Assembly (NCBI RefSeq): GCF_000208865.1
Contig: NC_018398.1
Span: forward strand, 2,666,001 to 2,730,000
Source of the DNA: Neospora caninum Liverpool
Taxonomy: Eukaryota; Apicomplexa; Conoidasida; Eucoccidiorida; Sarcocystidae
Direction of reading: 5' to 3'
Length of the DNA stretch: 64,000 bases
The notes beneath the pieces are model-generated. The model was given only the letters and a program-made list of their open reading frames with translations. It was not told the DNA's origin and ran no database searches. Of this stretch, positions 12,861 to 24,872 are shown in pieces (the stretch's first letter is position 1; every line of letters starts with the position of its first letter). A program made the translations under genes and the position numbers.

Positions 12861-15800
12861 TCACTTGCGCTGCCGTTTGCCCCTTTGAAATGCCGACGCC
12901 TTTCCCGCCTTGTTGCTGTTCCGTTTCCCGCCGGTTCGGTGCGCCCTCATACTGGCTGCTGTGAGGCTTTTGCTGAGGAAGGCGGCCGGTAGCCACCGCA
13001 ATTTCTCTTCCGCCTCTGCGCTGTCGCTCTCGTCCGAGTCGCGCGAACTTTCGTTGGACTGTCGGCGTTTCGTGTCGCGCGCTGCGCGTTCGCGACCTTC
13101 ACCTGCCTGCGTTTCCTCAGCCGACGGAACCACCGCGTCGCTCCTCAGTTGAGAGGCCTTCGACTCTGCCTCTGGCTCGGCCGCAGCGTTTGGCTGATCC
13201 GCCGCCTTTCGATTTGCTTGGCCTGTCTCTTTCATCAGCCTCGAACGAGGCAGTGTCTCCTCGGGAGCGAGGAGCGGGAGCTCGGCCGTGACCCCGCAGG
13301 CGACCGTTCCAGACACCCCACTGCCCGACCTGACACTGACTGTTGCGTTGCTTCCACCTTTCGTTCCGCCGCCGTGCCCCTGTCTGGGCCCGTTCACCGC
13401 CTTCCCTTCCTCCTCTCTGTCTTCCTCTTTGTCTCTGTCTCTGCCTTTGTCTTTGTCTCCGTCCTCTTTGTCCTGACTCGGCCGTTCATTCACGCCACCC
13501 GGTCCGTCGCCTCGCTTGCCGCCCTTGCCGCGTTTTCGCCCCTTTCGCTTCCACTTTTGCTGCGCGACGATGACTACGTCTCCGGCCTCCTTCTCGAGCT
13601 CGCCCTCGTCCTCCTCGCCGGCGGCCGTCGGCCTGTCCCCGGCGGGTGTCTCCTCGCCTTCGCCACGGTCGGCCAGCGCACTCAGCAGCGCGGCTGGCGG
13701 GGGCGGAACCGGAAGGGAACAGAGCAGTGGGAAGAAGCCGCCCGATACGGCAGAGCTCGACGCCGGCGCGCTCCCGGCTCTGGCCTCTTCGGGTGCGGCC
13801 AGCGGCGACGGGTGGGTCGGCTTTCCTGGCGCGACACGCGTCTCCGCCTCAGGCGTCTCCGCAGCGACCGCCGCGGCCGGAAGGAGGCAGGCAAACGGAT
13901 CGTTTAGAACCTCGTGACTGACGAGCAGGTGGTGACGCTCCACCAGCTTCAGCTCCTCGTACACTTGGCTGCACACGTCCGAGGTCGAAGCACGGCCGGG
14001 ACGCGACGCCTGAAGCGAACAAAGAGACAGGCGCCAGGCAAAACTCGCTCAACCGCGAAATGAGCAAACACGGGAACCAGGCAGACCAAGCAGACGCAGA
14101 ACTCAGCTTGTCACAGACAAGCTGTGCGCGGCATACGTATCGGAATGTGCAGTTAAGGGGAATGGACGAAACACCGACAAACATGCAAACAAGTCGGCCA
14201 AATGACCGGATTGCAGGTCTGTATGACGAAGTATATATTTGCCCATATATATATATATATATATACAGACAGACAGAGAGATACAGATAGAGAGATAAAA
14301 ATGTTTAGGCATGCATATCAGATGAATTTACTTTTGCACAGTTGGTGAACTTTACACTTATGCACAGAGCCGGATAGACGACACTGACGACCTGACACAG
14401 CTTCTTCAGTGGCGTTGGGTTTGCGGCCTACCGAGTCTCCGGGCAGCGTGGCAGCGTTGGACGGCATTCGCCTGCCGCCTCGCCTCTGAATGAGGAAATC
14501 TGTGGAGAGAGCGAACCAGAAGAAGTGGAGAGGTCGCGGTGCATGCAGCGAAGAAAGAAACGCACGGTAGCTCCGCGTAACGGACCTGGTTGCTCACGGG
14601 GCACGCTAGGTTCGCCGGTGACACGGGGGCGAGCCTCGCACAGCTACAACACCGCTTGCAGTGCGGGCTGTCTTCTGTACTTTTTTTGATCCCGTTCACG
14701 TTCGACTGCCTTTACAAGAAGAGTTGAATGACATGCACCGTAGAACCAGGATCTATGTGTCTCTCGATCTCCCTAGATATGTATTTGCACGTGCATGCAG
14801 AGGCCGACACGCAGTGTTATCTACGTTTGCATATCTTTATGTTGAAAACTTCTTGTCGCCCTCCACACAGTGTTTGAAATGACGGCGGTTCAACCTCAGC
14901 ACTGCGCGTCAGCTCCCAGGCGCAGCCAGAAGAAAAACGGCTCCTTGCGCAGATGCCTCATTGCTGCATGCAAACTCTGTGGCTGTCCCTACCTGGGTAG
15001 GCTGCGCGGTTCATCGAATCTGCTGAGACGACAACCTTCACGGAGACTTGAGGCAGATCGAGTCTTCCTTTTCTCGCGCTTGCGGCGAGGCCAGGGACAC
15101 GCGGCGTATTCTCGTCGCCTGCCGCCACAATTAGACGGCGTCGCTTTCTCGCTTGGAAGCTCTCAAGCCTATCTGGCTCTCGTTTGGGTCTGATGAACAA
15201 CGCGCTTGACTCGGCAGATTCCTTTTTTCCAACGCCAGGGGAGCACGGCTGCGGCCAACGCGCGTCGGAACCCGTCCCAGAAGAGAGCGCGACCCCGTCT
15301 TCTTGTCCAGAGAACTCTTTCTTCACACACGGCGAGGCCCCGCCTGCGGCCTCGGCCGCTCGCGCCGCTTCCTGGCGAGCCTCGGCGGCAGCCCGCTGCA
15401 ACAGTGCAGCCTTGGGAAGAAGATCTTCGTCACTGTCTGAAGAACTCGCGTTCGCGTCTTCCTCGTTGCTGGAGCGCTTCCTACTCTTCTCTTTCTCTCG
15501 GCCCACCGCAGGTGGAGGCGACGGCGGCTGGGCGTCGCCGGAGCTGCACGCTTCAGGAACCGCACGGAGCGCCGGCGACAGAAAAGCTCCACTCGCTGCG
15601 CGCTGCGCCGCCTCAGAGCCCAGCAGGCTCCTCTGAAAACGACACACAAGATACACGCATGCGCGAATGCACACCTGTGGCAAAGTCGACATGTACATCC
15701 ACGGATTCAGAAATCTACAAAACGTCAACGCACTACGTCATGCATATATCTACATACAGAGCGAACGACACAGATTCGGTATGCAGCGATACATATATAT

Positions 15801-18800
15801 ATATATATATATATATGTATAAGTTTGTTTACGCATGCGTGATCACAGGAGGCATCGAGTGGTCCAGGAAAAACCGCGAGGGAAAAGCGGTCTTAGCGTC
15901 TCTGCGTCGCTTTCTCCAGGCGAGCGAGGAGAACGGTGAAGCGCGTTATGGCGCCGGAGGCACCTTTCTCCCTCGACGGACTCTCCGTGCAGTTTGCTGT
16001 TGACGCGTTCACTGTGCGATTGTCCAGTCGGTCTTGACAGGTGGGGGGCGACAACGACGCAGAGACACAAAAAGAATCAGAAATACCTGAATCAACTGAA
16101 TGAGTTCCTGAGTGTGCTGGCGGAGGGTCGGCGGCGCAGGCCGCATCGCCGCGTTAAACTCGATCGTCGAAGTCGGCCGCTGTGCATGCACCCATCAAGA
16201 AACAAATGGGGACACAATGGGGTTCAACTTCTCCCGCGTCTTTTCGCCGATATTCTCTGCATCGGGATGACGATGCGAATCGCGTTCTCCGGTCGCACCC
16301 AAGCACAACGCGTCCTCGACAGGGGAGAGCCGCGAAGGCGCATCGCCTTCCTTTCTCGTGGACACGACCCTTGTCGATCGACACGGCCGTAAACATGCAA
16401 ACCCCTCTGTGTCTTTCCAAGAGTCCCCGGACGGTTTGACGTCCTCGATGACTCACGCTTTTGCCTCTATATGTGCCTCAATACTATGCATGTACCACTA
16501 CATACGCACAAATATACATCGACATATGGAAATAAACATAGATTTTTATTTACACATAAACATACAAAAGTATGCATATATATACATATATGTATGTAAT
16601 CAAACACGCGTTGGACGCGCTTGAGGGCGACATTGTTCTACCATGTACGTTTCCATATCCGTAAACGTATTCCTCGAACGAGTGCTTTCTCCGAGGCTGT
16701 TGTCTAGACGTGGGAAGGCGAAGGCCGATGCCGGAACGAGCTGGCAATGGAAAGCGAGAGGAACGGACGCCGGAGCAGAACTTACCTTTTGCGCGAGAAG
16801 AAGAAGATGCGCGGGCGTGGCAAGCGAGACAGGGCTACGGTCCAGACGCCGCGCCAAGGTATCTCGCCACTTGAGGAGCTCGATCTACACACGAGAAGGC
16901 ACATGCGCACAAACACAGGGCCCGATTTTAAACTCTTCCCCGCTCGTTCCCCTTTAGACGTAGAACGAAACAAATCCTACCTGCACGGATGCATGCATTC
17001 CACACCCTCCTATATCGGCAAGGTTTGCTCGCGGGAGACTTGCAACATACGATCTCCGATTGAGCAGAGAACTTCGGGCGGCGCCACGATTGCGAAGCGT
17101 CTCAGCTCCGTGTTTGACATCCAAGCTACGCGTGTTTTGAGTAGGCGTTTTTGGCGGGTCCCTTTCTGAAACGAATCTCCACCCCCGTACTCGAGTTCTC
17201 TCTGGAGACCCGCCTTATGCACGAACGCGTGCGCGAGTGGAGAAAGCTTGCACGCCGAGCTTACAAAGACAACGTAGGATAGAGGCGAGAGGCCAGCGCG
17301 GTTTCGCTTGAGAAGCGCCTCGGCTTCTGCAGGGGCGTCGAAAGGAGCCTCGACGTGGAGTTTCAAGCAGACGTCACGGCTACGGTCCAAGGTGAACTGC
17401 ATCGCCTGCTGGCCAGCCTGAGAAGTTCACAAAAGCGGACAGGCAGCGGGAGGTTGCGGCGCAGAAACGGGAAACCTTTAAGCCAGTGGAGAGCTTTGAA
17501 CGAAGGCTGTGGGCCCCCGACGACCGCCGCGAAAAGATCGCTGCAAAGACGTGAAGAGGCGAGGAGACCACGGCCTTTCCTTCTCTAAAAGGCCTGCAGA
17601 TGTGCCCGATAAAAAACACGCCTTCGACACATTCATAATTTGGAAGGAGAAAAAGGTGGACACTGACGGAGTCAAAACGACGCGCCACGCGACAGGCCCC
17701 GACACACGTCGGTGAAAGGATCTGTGGAAGAGAACCTGCGGATTCATCGAAGGAGAACAGGGACACCGACGCACGAACGGATGCAGATAGCGCGACATAA
17801 GTCGCCTCTGAAAAGCGTTCACCGCAAGCTGTTCGGCATGCGAGACCATTCTCCACAGCCGTCTCCACGCCCATCCTACCTCCGTAACTTCGAGGCCTTC
17901 TTCGAGGCCAGTGACGGCCGGTGGCGACAACGCTCCTCCCCTGAGAGAAATTCACACGCAGAGGGACGATCCGTGCCAAAACACGGCAAGACGCCTCAGC
18001 ACCGCGGACCTGTCTCGCGATGGGCATCCTCCAAGACCTACAGCATAGCTCTGCGCCTACCGTTTGACCACCCAAGCATATATATATATATATATATAGG
18101 CGAATAGATAGATATAAGAAGATAGAGCTACATGTGTAGCGGGAGGAGGTACCCAGAACTCAGGGGTCAGTGGAGCGACGTACAACTCCGGCTTCGACAG
18201 AAGTTGGTTTTTCATCACGTCGAAAATGAAAGGCAGGTAGTGGGTGTCGCTTCGGGCGTATGCCTCCATCTCCGGCGTCAGGGGGCTGCGAGCAAAGCGA
18301 GAGCAAACCAGCGGAGCCGTCACACGATTCCCGAAAGCCTCCTGCCGGACGCGCGGTTTCCGAGATCTGCATGCGCCGGAGAAGCGAAGAAATACAGGAC
18401 GAGAGGCACGGGGACGGGACGGCGCGACGCTCCCATCGACAGGCTTCCACCGCCCGGTTGACAGGAAGCGAGACGCGCTAAGAGAGTCAACAGGACATGC
18501 ACGACTCCCTAGGCGACCCCGGGTGAGTCCACTGGAGTGCGGCGGTCTCTAATCAGTCCAGGCGGGAGAAGACAAAGAAAAAGCGGAAAATCCGAGGAGC
18601 ACACGCCAGAGGACCGCGGCCCTGTCGGTTGGGGGCCGCCACAAAATGCACCGTGCGCTCAGAGGCAGACGGCGAGAGAGCGGGGGCGCGTTTGGGAGCA
18701 AAACGGGAAAGCGCCAAGCGCGGCGCGAATCCAAGCCTCGTGTCTTTTTGCCTTTACCGTCGTCTCCAGTCGGCCAATTGATACTGCTTGTTCGCCTCTA

Positions 18801-19716
18801 CACCGCAGTAGGTGTGGAGGAGGTTGGCCAACGAGGCGCCGCCGGGGACTGCGAGAGCGCGTGCAGCTACGCAGGTGTCGAACATGTTCACGACGTAGAC
18901 GCTGAAGTCTCTCTGCAAGTCGATGAGAGCCGCACAGCAAAAGAGGCAATACGTGCATGCGGGAGAGACAGCGGAAGGTCCGAGGAAGAAAGCGGTGAGA
19001 CACGCGGAGAGACAAGAACGCGGAGGAACAGAGGCGAGCGACGCGTCCTCGGGAGCGCAAGGCCTTGGAAGCGGCGGCAGCCAGGCGTGAAGGCCCCTTC
19101 GAAAAAAAGGGATTATCGTGGCGATCTGTACATCTAAGCTGGTATACACAGTTACATGTTTCAGACGTGCTGGCTACACATCTTAGAACGCCCTGGCCTT
19201 CTCGCCCCGTTGGGAGGCTCTCAAGGCGACGGCAAACAGCGAGACGGCGAACCGGATAGACAAAGAATCGTCCCCCCGCGCTCTGCCTTCTCCACTGGCG
19301 CACCCACCTGCAGCCAAATGATGTCGCTGTCCGCTCCGTGGAAGATCTTGAGGATCTTTGGATTCGCGGTGATCGCGTTCAGCACGTGGAGGTGCTCAAA
19401 GAGAGGAAACGGATCAATCAAGTAGTCCTTCTCCCGCGTGCTGAGCTGCAAGAGGCACGTGAAGCCTCGGTAGGAGTGGAACGAGTGATGCTCCAGATCG
19501 ATGGCCACCAAGGGATGCGCACCTGAAGAACGCACGGTCATGCCGGAAAAGAAACAGATGACTTCCAAACATTCGTCCTTGCATGCCATGTAGCGACGTG
19601 AAGCACGCATCGCCACGCACGCAGACACCGAGCCTATATATATATATATATATATATCTACATACATATATCTATATCTATATATCTACATATATATATC
19701 TATATCTATCTATCTA

Positions 19717-19751
<35 letters not shown>

Positions 19752-21904
19752 CAACATCTCCATAGCCAAGCATCGACAAACACGTGCGCACGTACACTTA
19801 TGCACATTTACATATACGCATTTACACATGTTTATATATACAGAGTGGATATGGACAGAAACGGAACTGCAGACGGGTGGGTGTTCTGTAAAGAGTGGAG
19901 GAAAGAGGCAAAACGACAAACACAACTTTGTTCATTGCTTTTTCCATGCATTAACGCGGGAAAGGCACAAGCACGACACCCAGGGCCTCGGTCTTTCATC
20001 ATAGAGCAAAGACAGCGCAGCAATTCAGAGGGCTGACTGGAAGTCGCGAACCCGACTTTCGACCGTCTAGCCCAAGGACCGCCCAGTTGCGGCCCCCAAA
20101 GTTTGTCGTTTCTACACTCGACTGACCAGTGGACAGCTCGTCGACGAGATGCTGCAGCTCCTCCTTCTCCGAGATGCGCACGAGGGGCGTGTCTTTCAGA
20201 GGCTTCCATCGCTGCGGCTCGCCAACTGTGAACAAGTCGGGGCCTGGAAAGAGCAGAGACGACAAAAAAGCGCAAAGGCGGGCGAAGCACTTGCAGGTGT
20301 ACGGGCACACGCTCTGAAAACCCCGTGTGAGCATCGAGCTACGAGAAAGAGCGCGAGTGTGTGTCCCGCTGAAACGCGCCTGCTGCGGGGTTTCGGTGAA
20401 CGAAGCGACTGTCTGGTCCGTTTCAAGCGAGGTCAGTCGCACCTGGCTCTTCTCTGCGCTGCTCGTCCTGTTTCAGTCCACACGCGAGCCTTCTCGTCAA
20501 CGCAGCAACTCGTTCACTGGCGTTCGCAAAGAACAGGAAGAAACGTCGCATATCGCGGTCGATGTGTTCCTTGTTTGTCACGAGATTCCTACCTCCACAG
20601 ATGCCGTCAACAGCGTGGCCCTCCGGGCGTCTCCAGTTGAGGGCGAGGAGCTCGGCCTCGTAGACATGCGGCAGAGGCTCTGTCTCCTCGTTGCCTGCAG
20701 TCGACCGTGGCGAGGCTTCGGGGCTCGGCAAGTCGGCGCCGGCGTCTCGCGAGGAAGGATTTCCAGGGTTCGCTAGGGGGAGGGCCCCCCGGCCGTGAAG
20801 GTGGAGAGACAGAGAGGGGGGAAGAGCGACGGGTGTCGAGACGCCGGAGGTCTGACAAGGCGTGGATACATCCTTCTGAGACGCGCCGTCCGAGGTTCCA
20901 GAGCCGTCCCTGGGCCTTGCCTTTGTCACCTCACCGATGCTTTGGTTGGCCTTCGTGGAATCCTCCGCATTCGCCGAAGGAGACTTGGAGACGCCTGGCA
21001 AGGCCTCGGGGCCCTCGTCCGGCTCTTCGTCCGGCTCTTCGTCTCCATCCAGGAGCCGCCTCAGCCGCCACATGCGCTTGAACCGGAGGCCCTGGGCGCG
21101 AACGATCGCCGGGTGCAAAGGCTCGATTGCATGCGGTTTACAGGGAAGCCGAGGGACAAACCGCGGGGCGAAGTTGTCGATCAGGTGAAGCCACTGCCGT
21201 TGCGGGCGATTTCGGATCGCCGCAGCGAGCTCGCGCATCGCCTGGCCGCCTCCCACGGACACGAGGCTCGAGCCGTGGAGAGAAGAAGAGAGCGGCACAG
21301 AAGACGAAGCGAGGGAAATGGCAGTGATGTGTCCCTCTGGAAAGAGCGCAGTCTGGTTCGACGCGCCCTTGTGAGAACGATCGCCGCCTGGACCGTCCTT
21401 CTTCGGTTTCGGCGGCGGCAGCGGGACGCCGGGTTGGCGGTCGTGAAAGGCGAGTGCCCGGTCGACATCATCCAGAAGGTCGTCGAGGAAGTCCTGGAAA
21501 ACGGGGAAAAGGTTCTTCAGTTCTTGCGGCGGCCTGCGTTTCGCACCCTCCCCACCAGGTGGAGATACACCTGAGAGGCTCCGGTGTCCAGACAGGTTCG
21601 CCCGAGCGGCTTCCGCAAACGGCGCTCCGGGGACTGCGAGACGCGTAACCAGTCCCAGAACTTCGAGCGTCTCCGCGGCTGCCTCGTGCGTGAGTCGGGT
21701 TGCCGTTTCAGAGCCGCTCGTTCGAATCGAGTATTCGTCTCCTGACGGAATGCTGTTCGCACTTCGGACGACGCGGGTGACGCTCGCAAGCAGCGCCTGC
21801 AGGGCGTTCCTCTGAACTGCCGCCCCAGCCTTTTCTGTGTTGCCGTTCTCGGGCCGAGCATCACCCGCGACAAGGCGGTCCAGTGAAGGAATGGAAAAGT
21901 TCAT
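12861..21904 (-). CDS. RRP6: Nuclear exosome 3'-5' exonuclease RRP6/EXOSC10, 11 exons, 1377 aa
   Basis: RRP6 is the DEDD-type 3'-5' exoribonuclease of the nuclear exosome, acting in rRNA, snoRNA and cryptic-transcript processing. Exons (minus): 21904-20593, 20243-20127, 19522-19308, 18912-18758, 18285-18153, 17417-17265, 16884-16786, 16179-16087, 15632-14993, 14499-14432 and 14009-12861. The summed length is exactly 1378 codons. The start ATG has a perfect ACCACC context. Residues about 30-95 resemble the PMC2NT domain that binds the Rrp47/C1D cofactor, and 233-263 hold the conserved [11 protein letters not shown]...KPHAI linker. The exonuclease domain spans about 477-640, with AIDLE (D485, E487), [10 protein letters not shown] (D543) and YARSDTHY (Y609, D613), so all catalytic residues are present. 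HRDC residues span about 660-760, including [10 protein letters not shown]. The last 600 residues are low-complexity, Lys/Glu/Asp-rich, and end in a basic QRGKRQRK tail, a likely nuclear signal. The donor of exon 5 (GTACCT) is weak. Confidence 0.96.
14243..14266 (+). repeat. (TA)n microsatellite in RRP6 intron
   Basis: An AT dinucleotide run followed by CAGACAGACAGAGAG, within the intron separating RRP6 exons 9 and 11. It is not coding. Confidence 0.9.
15790..15818 (+). repeat. (TA)n microsatellite in RRP6 intron
   Basis: An uninterrupted AT run of about 25 bases within the intron between RRP6 exons 8 and 9. Confidence 0.9.
18077..18099 (+). repeat. (TA)n microsatellite in RRP6 intron
   Basis: An AT run shortly downstream (in transcript direction) of RRP6 exon 5. 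If the weak GTACCT donor were ignored, this run would be read as a Tyr-Ile repeat, which supports splicing before it. Confidence 0.9.
19634..19750 (+). repeat. Long (TA)n / (TATC)n microsatellite in RRP6 intron
   Basis: About 115 bases alternate between TA and TATC/CATA units, inside the intron between RRP6 exons 2 and 3. It is the longest simple repeat in the window and likely to be length-polymorphic. Confidence 0.92.
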
Positions 21905-24872
21905 GGTGGTACGGCGGAACACGCGAGACAGTCTGTCCCTTTCTATTCCAAGAGAGCGGCAAGGGGAAGCGCGGCTTCAGACGGACGAAAGGGAGTATCA
22001 CCAGTTGGAAAGAACGTTCACTATCGGATTGACACCCGTCGAGCGACGGCGTTCATGCAGAGTCAAGAAAACCCGGCGAGAAAGGACTGGAGGCCCTGAG
22101 ATGTCGAAGGCCACGCAGCCCAACCGAAGAGGGAACATGTGAAAAAGCGGCTACAGAGACAGAATTCCTGGGCCGAGAGTCAGACCTGAAAACTTCACTG
22201 GGACCCGGAGAAGAAGACCCGAAGCAACGGAGAAACCCGCACAAGTCCCTGGCGAGCTCGTCTCGCCAGACACACAGTTTGCTGCTACAGGAAGGCGACC
22301 CGCATGCATGCAACCGCCCTTCTCGGTGCGCGCGCCTGCCGTGAATAGCGGCGGGAAACGCCTCCTCTCTCCTGCGCGGGTCAATCCATATATCCCTCCA
22401 GGCAATCTCAGCCTCTCCCTTTTCACCATGGATCGCCGCTCCCCGTCCCAGACTCAGCGCCGCTGCTAGAGGCGACGGATTCCTGGTTTTCCGGTCCGTG
22501 TTCTCTTCCCCTCTGTTCTTGTTGCGCTTCCCCTCGCGATGGCGTTTTGGTTTTCAGACGGCTTCCCGTCTAGCCACTGCAGCCCTGGGGCGTTGTTTCC
22601 TACCGCGACAGCTGCAGGCTCTGCAGGAAACGCTTGACCGCAGACTGGTGAAAGTCTCAGAGTGCGAAAGCGAAAGATTAACAACCGAGCGAGGACGTTT
22701 GAGCGCCTTATCGACCCCCCCAGAAAGGCGCGGGAAGGCGAGCAGCCGCGCGCCGATGCAGGAGGCGTTTGGACGTGGCAAGTGAAGCACTGAACAAGAG
22801 TGGCGAGAAAAAAGAGATTCGTGGACCGAAAGGAAGGACTGAATCCCAGTTCAGTTCTGCCTTAAGGAGCGTGTGGGGCAAGAGAATCGAGGCAGAATCT
22901 CCTGTTTTGCTCACGACTTTAGTTCCCCGACGCCTTTTGCATGCACGCATGCACGAAACAGCTGTCGGTTTCTTCCACTGGCCAGAATCTTCCCGGTGCT
23001 TTCAGCAGCAAGCGCCGCCTGTTTGTGTTCTCAAGAACGTTCATGCTGAAAAAAACGCACATCTCTCTGGACACTTTGCGTTCGCTCGGCGCGCCGCTTT
23101 TGCGGAGGCCTGCCTCTGGATACCCGCGGCGCCGTCTTCCCTCGGACGCAATTTCCGCGATCTGCGTCTGCTGTCCGAGTTTCGTTCAGAGCCCGCCGGA
23201 GGTTCGCGCGGTTCCGCGGCGCGAACTGAGGCTCTCAATAAATCGCGCCACACTTTCGATAACTCGCCAAACAGACGCGCGCGCCGTCCTCTGGAAGTTT
23301 TAGACCAACGACTCCTAGGGGCGCACAGGGGGTGTACCAAAGCGTCGGGAAAAGCACACCACGAGGGTCAAATGGGATTGTCTCCAGTTCTGCAGGCTGA
23401 CTCATTGGACTTCTTTCGGTCAACGCGCAGCTGATCTGACAACAAAAGTCTCAGCCTCCGCATGCATCGGATGCGACGCCCACTTGCGCGCCTGCGACGT
23501 TTTTGCGTGGATTCGACAGCGGGTGTCTCATGCCTGCTTTCCTGTCCATCCAGGGTTTGCTCCAATCAGCCACGTTGCTTTGACGGTTCACGTGCACTGG
23601 CCTACACAGCAATTACAGCAATTGTAGGTTCTGTCTCTCTGGAGACCACTCTACAGTGCGTCATCGCTCCTGAACCAGAGCAGGGTAGTTGTGCCGAGAC
23701 GAGAGGGTGAGAGCCCCGTTTTTCAAGCGACACTGCAGCGATGCGTCGCGACGACACGTGCGCGACGAAATGCGGAGAAAACGGTTCGTTCTATGTTAGA
23801 TGTTGTCGTCCGCGACCCGAAGACGGGTCCAGCGCACGCATCTGCAAAAAGCTCGACAAACCGCCTGGAGAAACCGAGGATACCCCTCGATCAAAAGGAA
23901 TGTGGAGAGATTGTCGAATCCACACACAGGGATTCATAACACAGGGGACAGAACGTTTAGAATATCGTACGGAACTTCCGGCGTGACGCCAGCAGCGAAG
24001 CGCAGTTGAACGCGTTTTGGGGGATTCGCCACACGCGACGGCTGCTTCGCAGACTCGATCTGGGGTTGAGAGATCAACGAACACTTCCGACCGAGTGGAG
24101 AGCCGAAGAGTCTCATCCTTTTAATTCCGGCACTGTAGACGTCATCCACGCTTCTTTCTTCACACTTTGCACTTCTCGCGCTCCCTGTCTGGTTCATCGG
24201 CGTGACTTCAAAAGAAAGGGATTCGCCTGCCTCTAAACTGAAAAAGCTGGCTCGGTGCGCCTCGCCCTTCACGAGGCAGTACACCCGCCGCCCCTCGGTC
24301 CTCTCGACCCTGTAGGAAACTCCGCGCGATCCACGGCTGGCTAAAACTTCCAGAGGAAGCAGCGCCCGTCTCCCACAAGGGATCGGCGAGAATCTTGAGC
24401 GGTCACGCCCGTCACTTCGTTGGCGGCGTTCCAACAAGAGAGTCTGGCTTTCTGTAGTCGAAGGCGTGCCTAGCTGTGTCGACAGATGCCTGGAAAACGA
24501 ACCGCACACAGTCCGCATACAAGACCGTCAAACGAAGCCCTAAAGAAGCCTTTATTCAAACACGCGGCGGGCGCCAAGACTCGCCACGAAGCTGACCGCA
24601 CAATTCGTACATTCGCGCTGTTTCCACGACGGGTTTTCGCGACCTTCCAGGCGATGCGGGGACTCCTCATCTCCGGTCAGGAGACGAAACAAACTCGACG
24701 GGGCCGAGGCCACGGTCGAACCCCACCAGACCCTACGGAGCCCAGTAGAGAGAGTGTGGACAGTCCGTCCCAGGCCAGAGTCGTGTTTGGAGAGACAATC
24801 CTCTCTCTCGCGTGTCCGATTTCCTGTGGGAGTCTGGTGTATGTACCGGCTAGCGCATCTGAAGGGGTTTGC
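21905..24872. other. RRP6 promoter/5' UTR and 3' UTR of the helical-repeat gene
   Basis: Both flanking genes run on the minus strand. The part nearest 21905 should be the RRP6 leader and promoter; the part nearest 24872 the 3' UTR of the upstream gene. A minus-strand ORF of 194 aa (23934-24518) lies in the expected 3' UTR, but has no recognised domain and is left out. Confidence 0.5.
22302..22311 (+). promoter_or_regulatory. GCATGCATGC motif upstream of RRP6
   Basis: Two overlapping GCATGC hexamers lie about 400 bases upstream of the RRP6 start codon. TGCATGC is a known enriched promoter element in Toxoplasma and a DNA-binding target of ApiAP2-type factors. Single copies also occur at many other intergenic and intronic places here (for example 33231 and 33262), so function is inferred from position only. 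Confidence 0.3.

Noticed and set aside
18057..18152. Tyr-Ile repeat peptide at the end of RRP6 exon 5
   Set aside because: It is a translated (TA)n microsatellite. Splicing at 18153 gives a direct match to the next RRP6 block.
23934..24518. 194-aa minus-strand ORF
   Set aside because: It lies just past the stop of the helical-repeat gene on the same strand, has no recognised domain, and is best read as 3' UTR.
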